The position numbers and the translations under genes are program-made. 64,000 nt of DNA, taken from positions 770,988 to 834,987 of the forward strand of contig NW_022985072.1 of the NCBI RefSeq assembly GCF_010015585.1. The letters are read 5' to 3'. This document shows, piece after piece, positions 1 through 9,977 of the stretch; positions within the stretch are counted from its first letter, which is position 1; each line of letters starts with the position of its first letter. The stretch is from Eremomyces bilateralis CBS 781.70 (taxonomy: Eukaryota > Ascomycota > Dothideomycetes > Eremomycetales > Eremomycetaceae). Below the pieces are notes generated by a model that had not been told where the DNA came from, did no database searches, and was given only the letters and a program-made list of their open reading frames with translations.

Positions 1-561
1 CATTTTGATGGAGATAATGAAGTTTGAAGATGGGAGGATTGATGGTGGAATTCGTGCAAGGAGTGGTGCCGTGCACGTTGTGGGGAAAACCCATAATACT
101 AAATGGCCAGGGGGGTACACGTTGCATTGCTAGAATTTCATTATTGCTAAAGCTGGAGAAAGGACAAGGAATATACAGGCTGTCGAGATGGGAGCAGTAC
201 GCCGCTGCCTAGAGGAGGGGACGAAGTTGCCTACACTTCGGTTTTCTGCCTTTTAAACCACCTGCTCGCTTTCAACTACGTTTTCATTCATCTTTCGCAA
301 AAAATTTGGTGGCTAACACTTGGCCTAAGTACCTATGAACAGAGCGGTGGCCTGACCAGAAATGCGATCGGTGCCAGCAGAAAGGATTTCCTTGCTCAGA
401 GCATGAAATAAGCAGGCAATCCCCAAAGTTACAGTTCCTCACCGGGCGATCAACAGGATCGAGGGAAGCGGATCTCACCTTTAAGAACTGTTTCGAGGCA
501 CCGACACCATTGTCCTAATCCCCGATCTTATCTAGTGCCACGACATCATCGGCCAGTACGG

Positions 562-1602
562 ATGCATCGTGACATGGAGGAAATCAACCAGGCACCGCCG
601 AGGAAAGTAATTGGCGTTGCTGTAAGTTTCCTTTCGTGCAGCCGCTCTGTCTATAGCCCAAGTACGAGAACCGCTACATCTATATCAATAAGGAAAGATA
701 CGACTGAGTTAACCAATGACGATTAAAGTGCACACGATGCAGAAAACGAAAAATTAAATGCAGTGGCGATCCTGGTAATAGTACTGGGTGTCATAATTGC
801 AGGCGAGCTGGCGTGGAACCTCGTGTTTGCCAGTTTATCAGAGTTAGTGCCTTCCCCTACCTATTGCTGCTTTATAGGGAACTTACACCCCTAGGTTGGG
901 CCAGTAAGTTTTCTACCACTGGTTAATGCGCAGCACTACGCAAGTCCAGTAAATGGATACTCGACTAACCCGACATCTGCGGATGGTTCTGAGACTGCGG
1001 TGTCTTCCAGATCACTACCAGTTTCCTCCTATAACGTCCCGAGAACTGGATCAACCTACCATCCTTGGATAGCGGCAACATACCCCAATAACTCAGGCTT
1101 GGAGACTTACACTTTGATGCCGCACTACTCATCTCACGGGTCGACCAACGAAGGGGTCCAGTGGACTGGCGGCCATTACCTGATCTCGTCTACTCGCCAA
1201 CTGCCGATCCCTACTGGCCTTCCCCAAAATGCGTCTGCTGTAAGCGTCGCACCCATACGCAGCAACATTGTGGGAGTGCACTCTGTTAGAGAAACAATGG
1301 ACGGTGCGGCTCATTACACGCAACAAGCAATGTGCTGGCAGTCACAAAATGGATCTGATGCTGGTCTTCACGGGACGAATACTGGGACATCCATGCCTAG
1401 CTCTGAGTATCGAAATGAGTCCATCAACAATGTCTACACGACCGCAGCCAGCGCGCCAAGCGTTGAAAGTCTCACGTCTTCTGGCCTCACTGCGGAAAGA
1501 CAAGATTTCAGAAAGCCCTCCTTACCGGACGAACTCGACAGTCACAAATCTCATAATACAATTGGTCCGCTGGGTTACATCACTAGCTCCTTTGCCAACT
1601 AG
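562..1602 (+). CDS. Zn(II)2Cys6 transcription factor
   Basis: A binuclear zinc cluster is encoded from 729: CTRCRKRKIKC, nine residues, CHNC, nine residues, C, which gives the C-x2-C-x6-C-x9-C-x2-C-x9-C spacing. Exon 1 (562-621; a second ATG lies at 574) ends ...RKVIGVA, followed by an intron at 622-728 with a GTAAGT donor. A second intron at 843-894 restores the frame. The three exons sum to 882 nt, or 293 aa. The rest is rich in Ser, Thr, Tyr and Asn and looks disordered. This class binds DNA as a nuclear regulator; the target is unknown. The plus-strand frame that stays open to 1789 just past the stop is also Ser/Pro/Thr-rich. A weak intron at about 1541-1586 would splice into it, so the true C-terminus may be longer. 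The DNA-binding domain is clear; the exon ends are inferred. Confidence 0.75.
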
Positions 1603-1993
1603 TCTATCTCTACCGATGCTGGTACAACCCGTAGTAAGACCCGGATATGTGGTTTCTCGGCAGTCTGTCAGCAGTGCGTACATTCCCAGAGACACTCCTA
1701 TAACGCTTCCAAGTACAACGAATACCCTCCCACGGCCAATCTGTTCCACACCCACTGTGACCGAATCATCATCGGTCATCCTTCGTTGAGCTGACTCATC
1801 TTGAATATTTACTCGTTTCCAGCCGAGGTTGCCAAACGGCCCTCTGTTATGATCTCACCAATGGGCATGGGGGGCGCCTGCGCATTGGACTAAGTCCCTT
1901 GTCGCACCAGAGTGGTGAATTAGTGACGTGACTTAGATCACTGTAGTCACCAAGTTCACGATGGTCACCTTTCTGGTGATCACGATGATCGAA

Positions 1994-2065
1994 GTGAACA
2001 CAGTGAACACAGTGAACACAGTGAACACAGTGAACACAGTGAACACAGTGAACACAGTGAACGCA
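1994..2065. repeat. Tandem array of a 9-bp unit (8 copies)
   Basis: Eight head-to-tail copies of GTGAACACA occupy this stretch. The last copy has a single change (GTGAACGCA). The unit length is a multiple of three, so all six frames stay open across it, giving spurious His-Cys-Val or Thr-Val-Phe repeat peptides on the minus strand. No gene structure surrounds it. Confidence 0.95.
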
Positions 2066-2288
2066 GGGATGGAACTCATGTATATAATCAGGCAAGGTCT
2101 TCGTTCTTTAGACCTTGCGTTCAACTCATTATAGCTTTCTTAGCCATACGTTGTGAATTGATATCTTCGTTACAACCCTCTGCGCTTGCACCTTGAGCCT
2201 TGACACTCCTCTCCAAGAGATTTAAACCCTGACTGACACGGTCTGGATGCGCAAGGTCTGCGATTACCAAGTTCCATTAATCTAAACT

Positions 2289-2309
2289 GAAGAGAGAGAG
2301 AGAGAGAGA
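2289..2309. repeat. (GA)n microsatellite
   Basis: An uninterrupted run of about ten GA dinucleotides lies in the spacer between the zinc-cluster gene and the SOD gene. Confidence 0.9.
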
Positions 2310-2433
2310 AGAAATCTCCCGGCACCTTTGTGCGCGAGATAGCGACTCTCCTCTCCAATGCCCTAATGCTGTGTTACCATGTTTGTTTGCTTCTCTGATA
2401 TAATCCACCAGCCACGTCTTCAGCCACAACCAA

Positions 2434-2731
2434 GGGAACAGGCCGCAGGCCTGGGACCATAACACTGACTGAATATTTCTACATGGTACATTCTAGTTGC
2501 CACCTAATGCTGTAACAAAAGCACCACTGGACAAGTTAAGATGACTGTAGAATAGATTGAGTGGTGAGACGGTTGGATCGCCAAGATCGCGAGAACCACT
2601 TTCATTTTTGCGAAGCTAAAGAAGGAGAACTGTCAACTATCTACCATGCGTGCATGATGTTCATGATGTTGACAGTTCATCTAGTCATGTAACTATCACT
2701 TCAGGGGGCAGGCCACAGGCCTGGAACTATA
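2434..2731. repeat. Repeat-relic spacer with a duplicated palindromic motif and a hairpin
   Basis: Two copies of CAGGCC(G/A)CAGGCCTGG lie about 270 bp apart (near 2439 and 2709), each followed by an A-rich stretch. Between them, GAACTGTCAAC (2627-2637) and GTTGACAGTTC (2668-2678) form perfect 11-bp inverted arms around a 30-nt loop. Downstream there is an A/T run resembling a TATA box (near 2728). No coding frame is supported. The arrangement could be the decayed remnant of a transposable element, but I could not define ends or target duplications. Confidence 0.4.
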
Positions 2732-3286
2732 TATAACAAGTAGCAGTGATTTGATCAGTGTCTGCATGGTCTGGCTGTGTTGCTGTGGCGTTGCGCCGTT
2801 GCCAAGGCAAACTGGGGTATGTATTTGACTGTTGCCAAGGAAAGGAGGGTCGACTGGACTCTTAAATACTAAGACATCGAAGCAAGTGATAAAATGCGCG
2901 GTTGGTCGTCAAGGCGGACCAAAGTGGTGCCAAGAGCCCAAGACAAGAAGGGTCGACCCAAGTCTTACTAAGATATACAATCACATGATACCAACCGTAC
3001 TCATTATAGTCAGTGCCTTGTAGCCTTAGGTTGACCCAACGCATCCGGGATATCCGGTGTCCCAGATCATTCCGACATTCCCTTGAAGACTGGGAGCTTG
3101 GGCCATGACGACATAGCAACACTGAGAGTCTGAGACTTCGGTCTGTTGTCATCACCACAATTAACGGGTCATCCGGCTTTAAATAACACCAACTCCTGAA
3201 ATTGGCCAGTCTGTTATCCGAATTGATTCATCCAACTTCAGTTTACAATCCCTTACATTCCAATTCTATTCGAATTCCCTTCCACA

Positions 3287-4264
3287 ATGTCTTCTAAGCT
3301 TCTCCGATCCACCCCGCTCCGAGCCGCGGTTCGCTCGACTCAGTCTCAATCTTCTAGAGCCGGTCTCGCCGGGACGACTTTTGTTCGGACCAAAGCGACC
3401 CTGCCAGATCTATCATGTCGGTAACCTCCTTACATCTGAACACCTATATATTGTAGTATAGTTGACAATTGGCTGACAATGTTCGACACCAGACGACTAT
3501 GGCGCGCTCGAACCGGCAATCTCAGGCAAGATCATGGAGTTGCACCACAGCAAGCATCATCAGACATACGTAAACTCCCTGAACGATGCATCTGAGAAGA
3601 TGGAAGCCGCCAAGTCTAGCAACGATGTTGCTAGTCAGATCGCCTTGCAGCCATTGATCAACTTCCACGGTGGTACGTGACACCCCTTATCGCGCGGCAC
3701 CCAGCGCCGAATGACATCAGATCACCCGAATCGTTGAAGGAGATACAATCGACTGACGTGGCTATCATCCAGGTGGACATCTGAACCACACCCTCTTCTG
3801 GGAGAACCTCACTCCCAAGAACCAGGGTGGCGGCGAGCCCCCGACCGGTGCCTTGTCCACGGCTATCAACGACAGCTATGGCAGCTTGGATGCTCTGAAG
3901 GAGAAGTTCAACACTGCGTTAGCAGGCATCCAGGGAAGCGGCTGGGCATGGTTGGTTCAAGACACCCAGACCGGAAGCGTTTCGATCAAAACATACGCGG
4001 TACGTTGCCATTATCCCATGTCTGCAGGTTGTAAAGTCACTAACAGTGGAGGGATAGAACCAAGACCCTGTCGTTGGACAGTTCCGTCCCATTCTTGGGA
4101 TTGACGCTTGGGAACATGCATACTAGTAAGCAACTGATCGACACTGGGTATGGCAACTAACGCTAACTTGTCACAGCCTCCAATACCAGAACCGAAAGGC
4201 GGAATATTTCAAGGCAGTATGGGATGTCGTCAACTGGAAGGCGGCTGAGAAGCGCTTCAAGTGA
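3287..4264 (+). CDS. sod2: Mitochondrial Mn superoxide dismutase
   Basis: Five exons (3287-3416, 3493-3672, 3773-3999, 4058-4125, 4177-4264) join to 693 nt and 230 aa. The product dismutates superoxide in the mitochondrial matrix. The first ~35 residues are rich in Arg, Ser and Thr and lack acidic residues, as in a mitochondrial presequence. The N-terminal alpha-hairpin domain ([16 protein letters not shown], then the [15 protein letters not shown] metal-ligand helix) is followed by FHGGGHLNH, and the C-terminal domain carries the Mn/Fe-SOD signature DAWEHAYY. The Gly-rich [11 protein letters not shown] segment fits the Mn rather than the Fe type. Introns are short; the first uses a GTCGGT donor, chosen because only it yields the conserved Tyr-Asp-Tyr-Gly junction. 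The gene ends [12 protein letters not shown]. It marks the conserved left border of the accessory island. Confidence 0.95.
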
Positions 4265-6044
4265 AGATGATCTTCGTTGCAGACGACTGGGAACGTGGTC
4301 GGTGATGTGTTGGCTCTAGAAGCCGTAGGGCCAACCTACAATTGTATTAGTAAGTAGATTATGGCACTCAAATCGACTCTGAGCGGTTTCTCGCGCGTAA
4401 ATTCGTCGCAAAAGTTTCGCTTTTGCCGTGCTCATTGCCTAATCCTTGATATCCATTGTATTCGAACATTGCAGTTTTGGTCGCCACCGTCCGCCATTCA
4501 ACGCAATCCACCCATTTTCATCCAGTTTAGATTTGTCTCAATCTCATCTTTCAGCCCATGCATATGCTTCGACCATACAATTGGCGCCTCTGCTATGATC
4601 TCGATAATGGGATCCCAGTTGAACCGCTTCTTTGGGTCATAAGGCGGCCTCCGGAGGCAAATCCCCCTCAGCCAATGAATGACGTGGCACCTGCAGCCAG
4701 CGCATCAACCACGCTGCCCTTTGACCATCATTCAAGATGGATGGTCTGATGAATTATATTTCCCATGGGAAATTCTCCGTCTGTGCTTGATTCCCCAAGT
4801 TTTCTCAGTTCTCCAATCTCCATACAGGTGGAACATGACCAAGAATGTGCTGTGCTGTCCCTGTCCCGCAATAAGACCCTTGACCCTGCAAGGCGGAGGG
4901 ATTTCCGGTGCGTGTCTTTTTGCGCGGTGATGCGTTGTCATTCCCATTTCCCAGTCGCATGTCGTCAGGATTAATTTAAGGTAACAATCTAAGGTTCTCA
5001 GCGGCTCAAGAGACCCTTAACCTTTCTAATTGGTTGGAGATGAATTCACATGAGAGAGCTTCCATGTGTGGAGCCGCCATCGACGTCCAGAGGACTGAAC
5101 CCACTGGTACCCGTTGATACCTCGTTTTGCTTTCTCAGATGTCCATTGAAGGTGATACTCGAGTCTTCTGGTGTATAATTGCTGTCTTCTTTTCTTCGAC
5201 TAATTGACTTGTCACTTTGTGTTACGGATATACATTGAGCGACCATCAAATGACCATATTTGTACCACAGTCAGCTTTCAGTTTCGGTGAACTTAATCTG
5301 TGGACATCTTCTCCATCCAAGAACTATTCCATCGAGTCAAAAAACTCCATTTGCGTCATGATCCCCTGTTTTTCCGTAACCTTCCCTTGCCGCCTTTCAA
5401 ACGTGGCAGGTTATGGTTGAGAACTTCTCCGGGCCGGGTTCACTCCCGAGTCTTTCGGACACCACCGATAGGACCGGTCTACGGGTTCTTCCGGTTACAC
5501 TGTCCAGACGCGTCAACTGATATCATTTTACATGGAAAGGTATGTTTCGTATTCCGCGACGTGTCCCTTTGCCTATGGAACCAGTCACAGGATGATTGGT
5601 GAGCCATGCTCAGGCTCAAGAAGAGACCGTCGTAGCAGATATGTCTATATGCTTCATAGAAGGAGTAGGGAACCCTACTTTCCCGTCGTCTCATCCTGTA
5701 TAAAGCCGAGCAACACATAAGCAATCCAGAATACTTGCTCGCTGACTTCGCCCCGAATCTTGAAACCTCCTCTTTCTTCTCGAAATCTATCCCGAGATCC
5801 TTTCTACAGGCAATCCATGATCGTCCAGCTCAGACCTTAAATCCATAAACATCCCTACGTACCACAAGCCTGTCAGTCACCTGGAAAGGGAAGGTCGTTG
5901 TAGCGTCAGCTGTTCTCAGCGCCCTGTTTTCTCCCGGCGTGGCGCTTTGCTCCTCATCCTACTCTACATCATTATAACTTCAAAAAATATCAAATATCGG
6001 TCGACGCCAGTAAATATCCCGTTAAAATAAGAGTTGATACGCTG
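4265..6044. other. Spacer without supported gene
   Basis: About 1.8 kb downstream of the SOD gene holds only short, overlapping open frames on both strands with no recognisable domain, splice pattern or conserved motif. I see no RNA gene in it. Confidence 0.6.
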
Positions 6045-6410
6045 CTAACATCTAATGGTAGAAAACGACATATCATGTGCACGGGCGATAGCACTGGTTC
6101 CGGGTGCGAAATCCCGGCAAATGAGACCCCCTCCTCGGAATGCAGTGAGCATAGTCAACATACCAGCAGCGATTCCGAAGGCGAAAGCCCAGTAGATGGG
6201 GACCAGGACGCGGGAATCGAAGAGGAGACCCAAGAATATGGGGCACCACTCTCCCGTTACCTTGGTGAGGCTCCGGAAGATGAGCATTGGAACGATCGAG
6301 CGAGAATCGAGTCTCCGGATCATGAAGATAGTGCCAATGAGGAAACCGGAGAGAGTATCGAATTGCGGAGTGGTGAGGAGTAGATGCTTTCGCGGAAGAA
6401 GGGCCTCCAT
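6045..6410 (-). other. Hydrophobic open frame, possible membrane-protein relic
   Basis: A 121-codon frame contains two hydrophobic stretches (around GFLIGTIFMI, and VLVPIYWAFAFGIAAGML) separated by a basic loop. This resembles a piece of a multi-pass membrane protein. There is no credible continuation on either side, and an alternative minus-strand frame overlaps it fully. I do not recognise a family. It may be chance or the remnant of a transporter gene. Confidence 0.2.
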
Positions 6411-6570
6411 TGATGATCCATAGACTGGTTATGTCCCTAAGACCGGAATCTTCGGGACCAGCTGAACCAATTTCATTCATAATTTTGCAATCAATTCTGG
6501 GCATATTCTGGGTCAAAATATTTAATATTCTTTTATGTCACTTACTACTAGAATTAAGTGATAGATACTA

Positions 6571-6656
6571 TGGCATTCCTTATCTCTTCAAGCTTCAAAC
6601 ATATAGCATAACCTTGTGAGCGAATATTAGTCACTATAGTAGAATAAGGAATGCCA
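6571..6656. repeat. 13-bp perfect inverted repeat in AT-rich DNA
   Basis: TGGCATTCCTTAT (6571-6583) is exactly reverse-complementary to ATAAGGAATGCCA (6644-6656), with 60 nt of AT-rich sequence between the arms. It could fold as a stem-loop or be a small remnant of an inverted-repeat element. There is no gene across it. Confidence 0.7.
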
Positions 6657-6800
6657 AAGAAAAAGGCACCGTGGACTCGACGATCGCTACTCTAAATGAA
6701 AGAATATTCATTCAGTCGGATGTCTTCATTTGTCCTCATACCCTGCCGTTCAAGTGGGCTGGATTGGAGTCTGCCGACCTGAATGGCTCATTGCTCTGAA

Positions 6801-7262
6801 TTAATCCTCCATAGACGCCTCGTTACTTGAAAAAGGAACGTGAGGTACATTACGCCCTTTTCCGGTTGCGTTCTGTTCTTCCACTACTGGTACACCAGTT
6901 TTCATATGCCTGAAAAGTGCATCATAATGCTGTGAGACGAGGTTCGTATGTACTCCTTCTTCCATCCCGGACAGCAAACTCTGACAGGCCAAACACCATT
7001 CCTCTCCTAGGGGATAAGATCTTGATCGACCATTTGTTGATGCGTACAGCTTGTACAGAGCGTCGTTAGCAAGTTTCTTGTCTTTGACTTCGTCTTCATC
7101 GTCGTCTCGCCTATACCCCCTTCCGTATCCATAATCATGTCGGCTAAAGTGGAACGCAGCTCTCCCCTCGGCGGTCGCTGTCTCCTCAACACTTGCTTCA
7201 TGTGTTCCGAAATCTTGGCTTCGTAATCGAACACAAATGAGCGTCCTAGGAATGAATAGTTC
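6801..7262 (-). CDS. Probable 3' exon of an unrecognised gene
   Basis: One minus-strand frame stays open for 153 codons from an acceptor-like GTGTAG at about 7265 down to a stop at 6801. Its composition is protein-like: an acidic/basic stretch (RRDDDEDEVKDKK), then LANDALYKLYAS, EEWCLACQSLL and QHYDALFRHMKTG. A candidate upstream exon (to about 7335-7510) joins in phase if a GTAGAG donor is used, but its start is not clear. I do not recognise the family and assign no function. It lies just downstream of, and co-oriented with, the HeLo-like gene, so it could be part of the same accessory cluster. Confidence 0.4.
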   Translation of the reverse strand, partial: ELFIPRTLICVRLRSQDFGTHEASVEETATAEGRAAFHFSRHDYGYGRGYRRDDDEDEVKDKKLANDALYKLYASTNGRSRSYPLGEEWCLACQSLLSGMEEGVHTNLVSQHYDALFRHMKTGVPVVEEQNATGKGRNVPHVPFSSNEASMED

Positions 7263-7635
7263 CTACACACCGTATTGATGGGATATCTTCTAATACCACA
7301 CTGGTTGGATCCTGCTTGAATGGCTACTCTACCCAGATACCACACCCCAAGGATGTGCTAGGGATCAGACAATACGCGACTGGCGTTTGTGCAACAACAT
7401 CGGCCGATCTCATCCTCATGATCCCATTCCTGTGTACTATGTACCGTAATTGTGGCTCAAATTGGGGTGGCCGTGATAGTCTTTATGACCTCGCCCATGA
7501 CGGTAACGGAAATGGTTGACGTTCAATGTCGCTGTATCCCTCCTCAGTACAGTACGTGCAACTAATATTTTCCTACTCGCATTTGTTGATCAAATTAATA
7601 GATACATTTGTGTGGACTGCCTCAACATTCACACG

Positions 7636-8638
7636 TCAGGTGTATGTACTGTTAGCCCCACTCTCGCGTTGCAACATGAGTGCTCTCTCTTCCCGTCGAT
7701 CCTGAAGTTCCATCAGGAATTTAATGTCTCCCCGCTCGTTGGGATAGTTGAGCATAAGACTACGACCTTGAGCTTTGTTGTCCGTGATTTTAACGTGAGA
7801 CTCCTTCCATTCATCCGGTCCAACCCGTGCATTGAGCATAATAGCTCCGCCGTCAGAGATATTCCTAGTAATGATGCGCTCCCAAACAGTACCGGACTGA
7901 TCGGCCAGGGAGTTTGCAGGAGCTTCTGACCCATCAGTAGATTGACTGTCTTCGCTTCCATCTAATAGGATGCCACTGTCGTCGCTATGCGTTGAGCCGC
8001 CGGATCCTCGTATCTCAATCAGACTTTGATATCATAATGCGGGAGGAGGACACTCACTTTTGGAGCGTGTTTGGCGTTGCCTGGGAACTCTCTGTCCTCC
8101 CGTGTTGCCAGTGTCGCTCACATGCATCACCTTATTGGTCGCACCAAGTCTCTTTTCAACTCTCCTCGTCTCTTCAATATTGATATGAGCAACACTGATA
8201 GCCGCGATGAGATCGATCTTCATCCGGTCTAGTTCACTCATGATCTCTTCCAACTTCTTTCGGTCTTTGGTACCATGTATTAACTGATCGACGAATCGGC
8301 GAATGGCCTTCTTATCACCTCGGTCCACCTTTTGTAGCCATTTCACCAGGCGCTCTTCAGGACCTTTCAGCCTGAGTAGAGTTGCGGTCACGCTTGCTGT
8401 CTGCAGAGCTTCTACCTTCTGGACATCCTCAATCCGCTCCTTGATGGCGAGAAGCTCTAGTTGATTTCTCTGCAAGAATTCTGCCTGGTCCTGTTGGCGG
8501 TCATAGGCTTGCTTGAAGCTCTTGAAGACTTCGATCGCTGCTTCAAGCAATTGGGTAGTGGCGGCCACGATTCCGAATGCTTCGGCCTAAAACATAGTCA
8601 AAGTCTGTCCGACTGCCCTCAATCAATGGACTTACCAT
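7636..8638 (-). CDS. HeLo-like N-terminal-domain protein (fungal NLR-associated type)
   Basis: The model has three exons: ATG alone (8638-8636), 8586-8058 and 8006-7636. The introns are 8587-8635 (GTAAGT...TTTTAG) and 8007-8057 (GTGAGT donor). They give 903 nt, 300 aa. The N-terminus reads M|AEAFGIVAATTQLLEA, typical of fungal signalling proteins whose helical N-terminal domain sits in front of NACHT/STAND or other modules. Residues ~10-150 are predicted helical, with LLRLKGPEERLVKWL, LEEIMSELDRMK and a VAHI end. A Ser/Gly/Asp-rich linker follows. The last ~75 residues form a compact module (IITRNISDGGAIMLNARVG, DEWKESHVKITDNKAQG). No NTPase domain follows. By family resemblance it may act in cell-death or heterokaryon-incompatibility signalling; this is inference. 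The 5' ATG-only exon is supported by the perfect join but needs transcript support. Confidence 0.65.
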
Positions 8639-9046
8639 GATTTCTCGGGCTATCTGTCGAATCTTCCAAACTTGGTGGCGCGCAATAATTAAGGATGGAG
8701 ACGTGTAGCAGCAACAGCAGTCGGACCGCAGCCAACACTTATTGTCAACGCTTCTCCTCCAACGCCCCATCTCCGAGCCCACTGGTTTCATTCTGAACCT
8801 CCATATTGTATCAAGCTGACCAATCGCGTGCAACGATGACGAGACGCGCCGTATGCAGAATGGGATTCGAGAGTGGGCTTCCTGAGAATTTGCTGGCAGA
8901 TGGCCATTGGATCGTCTACAATCTGGTCGCATTTCAACCCAGTCCTATTTGCAACCCGAACCAATGACATCGGTGACCCGGCTCTGAGTTCAAGGAACTG
9001 AACAACAAATAGATGCCGGGCATAATGAATCGCCGGAAATGGTAGT

Positions 9047-9977
9047 ATGAGGAGTTCCAAAGGTAAGGTATTTTTCCACACCAATTCCAGATGGCCTCAT
9101 CATGAGGCCAGTCATGAGACCCTCATGACTGGTTTCTCCGCTCCGGCATCGTTCACATCTCTGAAAAGGACAATATCAGAACCTCTCGATCGACGCGATT
9201 TCGCAGTGCGCGCCGCAATGGACTCACTGGATTCTCTGGATAATGATTTAAAGAAGATGGCAGGGCGCATGAAGTCGGAGACCAACAGAAATACAGCGAG
9301 CAGTGGCGCACTCCAGATCAATGCCCCGGTAGTTCGCAACCACCGTGAGGTTGGGTTCGAGACGAAGATTGAGACGACGACCAAGTAGGTAGTTATTCAT
9401 TTTCCCCTAGTTAGTCAATATCCTTGTAGAAGAGCCATGATAAGCACACTAACCCACGTGTAGCTATGTTACTATTCACGACCTTCATGTGCATTATTCT
9501 GCAAGTATACGTACCGAGTCTTCATTGAGGAGTGGGGCTACTGTACCTGCGGTAACCTCGGGCACCAGCTCTACCAACACGCGTGCATTTCCTATCGCGG
9601 TAAGCCTATTGCCCCCAGCTGGTTTTATTCTCTTGTTCTGCATTCTTCTAACACAACCACAGCCAGAACCCGTCCGCCCATCCACTCCCCTTGAGCCGTA
9701 TATAAAGATATTTTCTCGCACTGAAGGCGAGTGGAGCAAAGCATGCGCCAAGCTCAGTCCCGATCTTGACGGTAACTGGATGTCTAAAAGAATCGTGGGG
9801 CGCTTCGACCTCAAGCTTTGTCCAGACGAGACTACAAAGGAAGTAGAATATCAGGGACGCCTTTTGGTTTCGTGTGGTGTGGTTGAACTGTCCTGCTCTC
9901 CGGAATCCTGCCGCCATCGCTTCCATGTTTTTCGACATGCTCCATTCGATATCTTGCTTGGAAAAGAATTCGCATAG
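9047..9977 (+). CDS. Small retropepsin-fold protein of unknown function
   Basis: Four exons (9047-9062, 9180-9384, 9464-9599, 9663-9977) join cleanly to 672 nt, 223 aa, starting MRSSK|EPLDRRDFAVRAAM. All introns are GT-AG with CTAAC-like branch sites; the third is in phase (63 nt). A coiled segment (DSLDSLDNDLKKMAGRM) is followed by NRNTASSGALQINAPV, a short module also present at the C-terminus of the divergent upstream gene. The last ~95 residues (GNWMSKRIVGRF ... GVVELSC ... FDILLGKEFA) resemble the retropepsin-fold domain of many mould proteins of unknown role. I see no clear catalytic Asp-Thr-Gly triad, so I do not claim protease activity. The gene is divergent from the HeLo-like gene, with ~410 bp between the two starts. 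Confidence 0.6.
9093..9132. repeat. Two adjacent perfect palindromes
   Basis: GGCCTCAT-C-ATGAGGCC (9093-9109) is immediately followed by, and shares two bases with, CCAGTCATGAG-ACC-CTCATGACTGG (9108-9132). Both are perfect inverted repeats built from the core TCATGA. They lie inside the first intron of the small retropepsin-fold gene, near its start. Confidence 0.9.

Noticed and set aside
1847-2124. Minus-strand frames with His-Cys-Val or Thr-Val-Phe repeats
   Set aside because: They are translations of the 9-bp tandem array, whose unit length keeps frames open. There is no start context or flanking domain.
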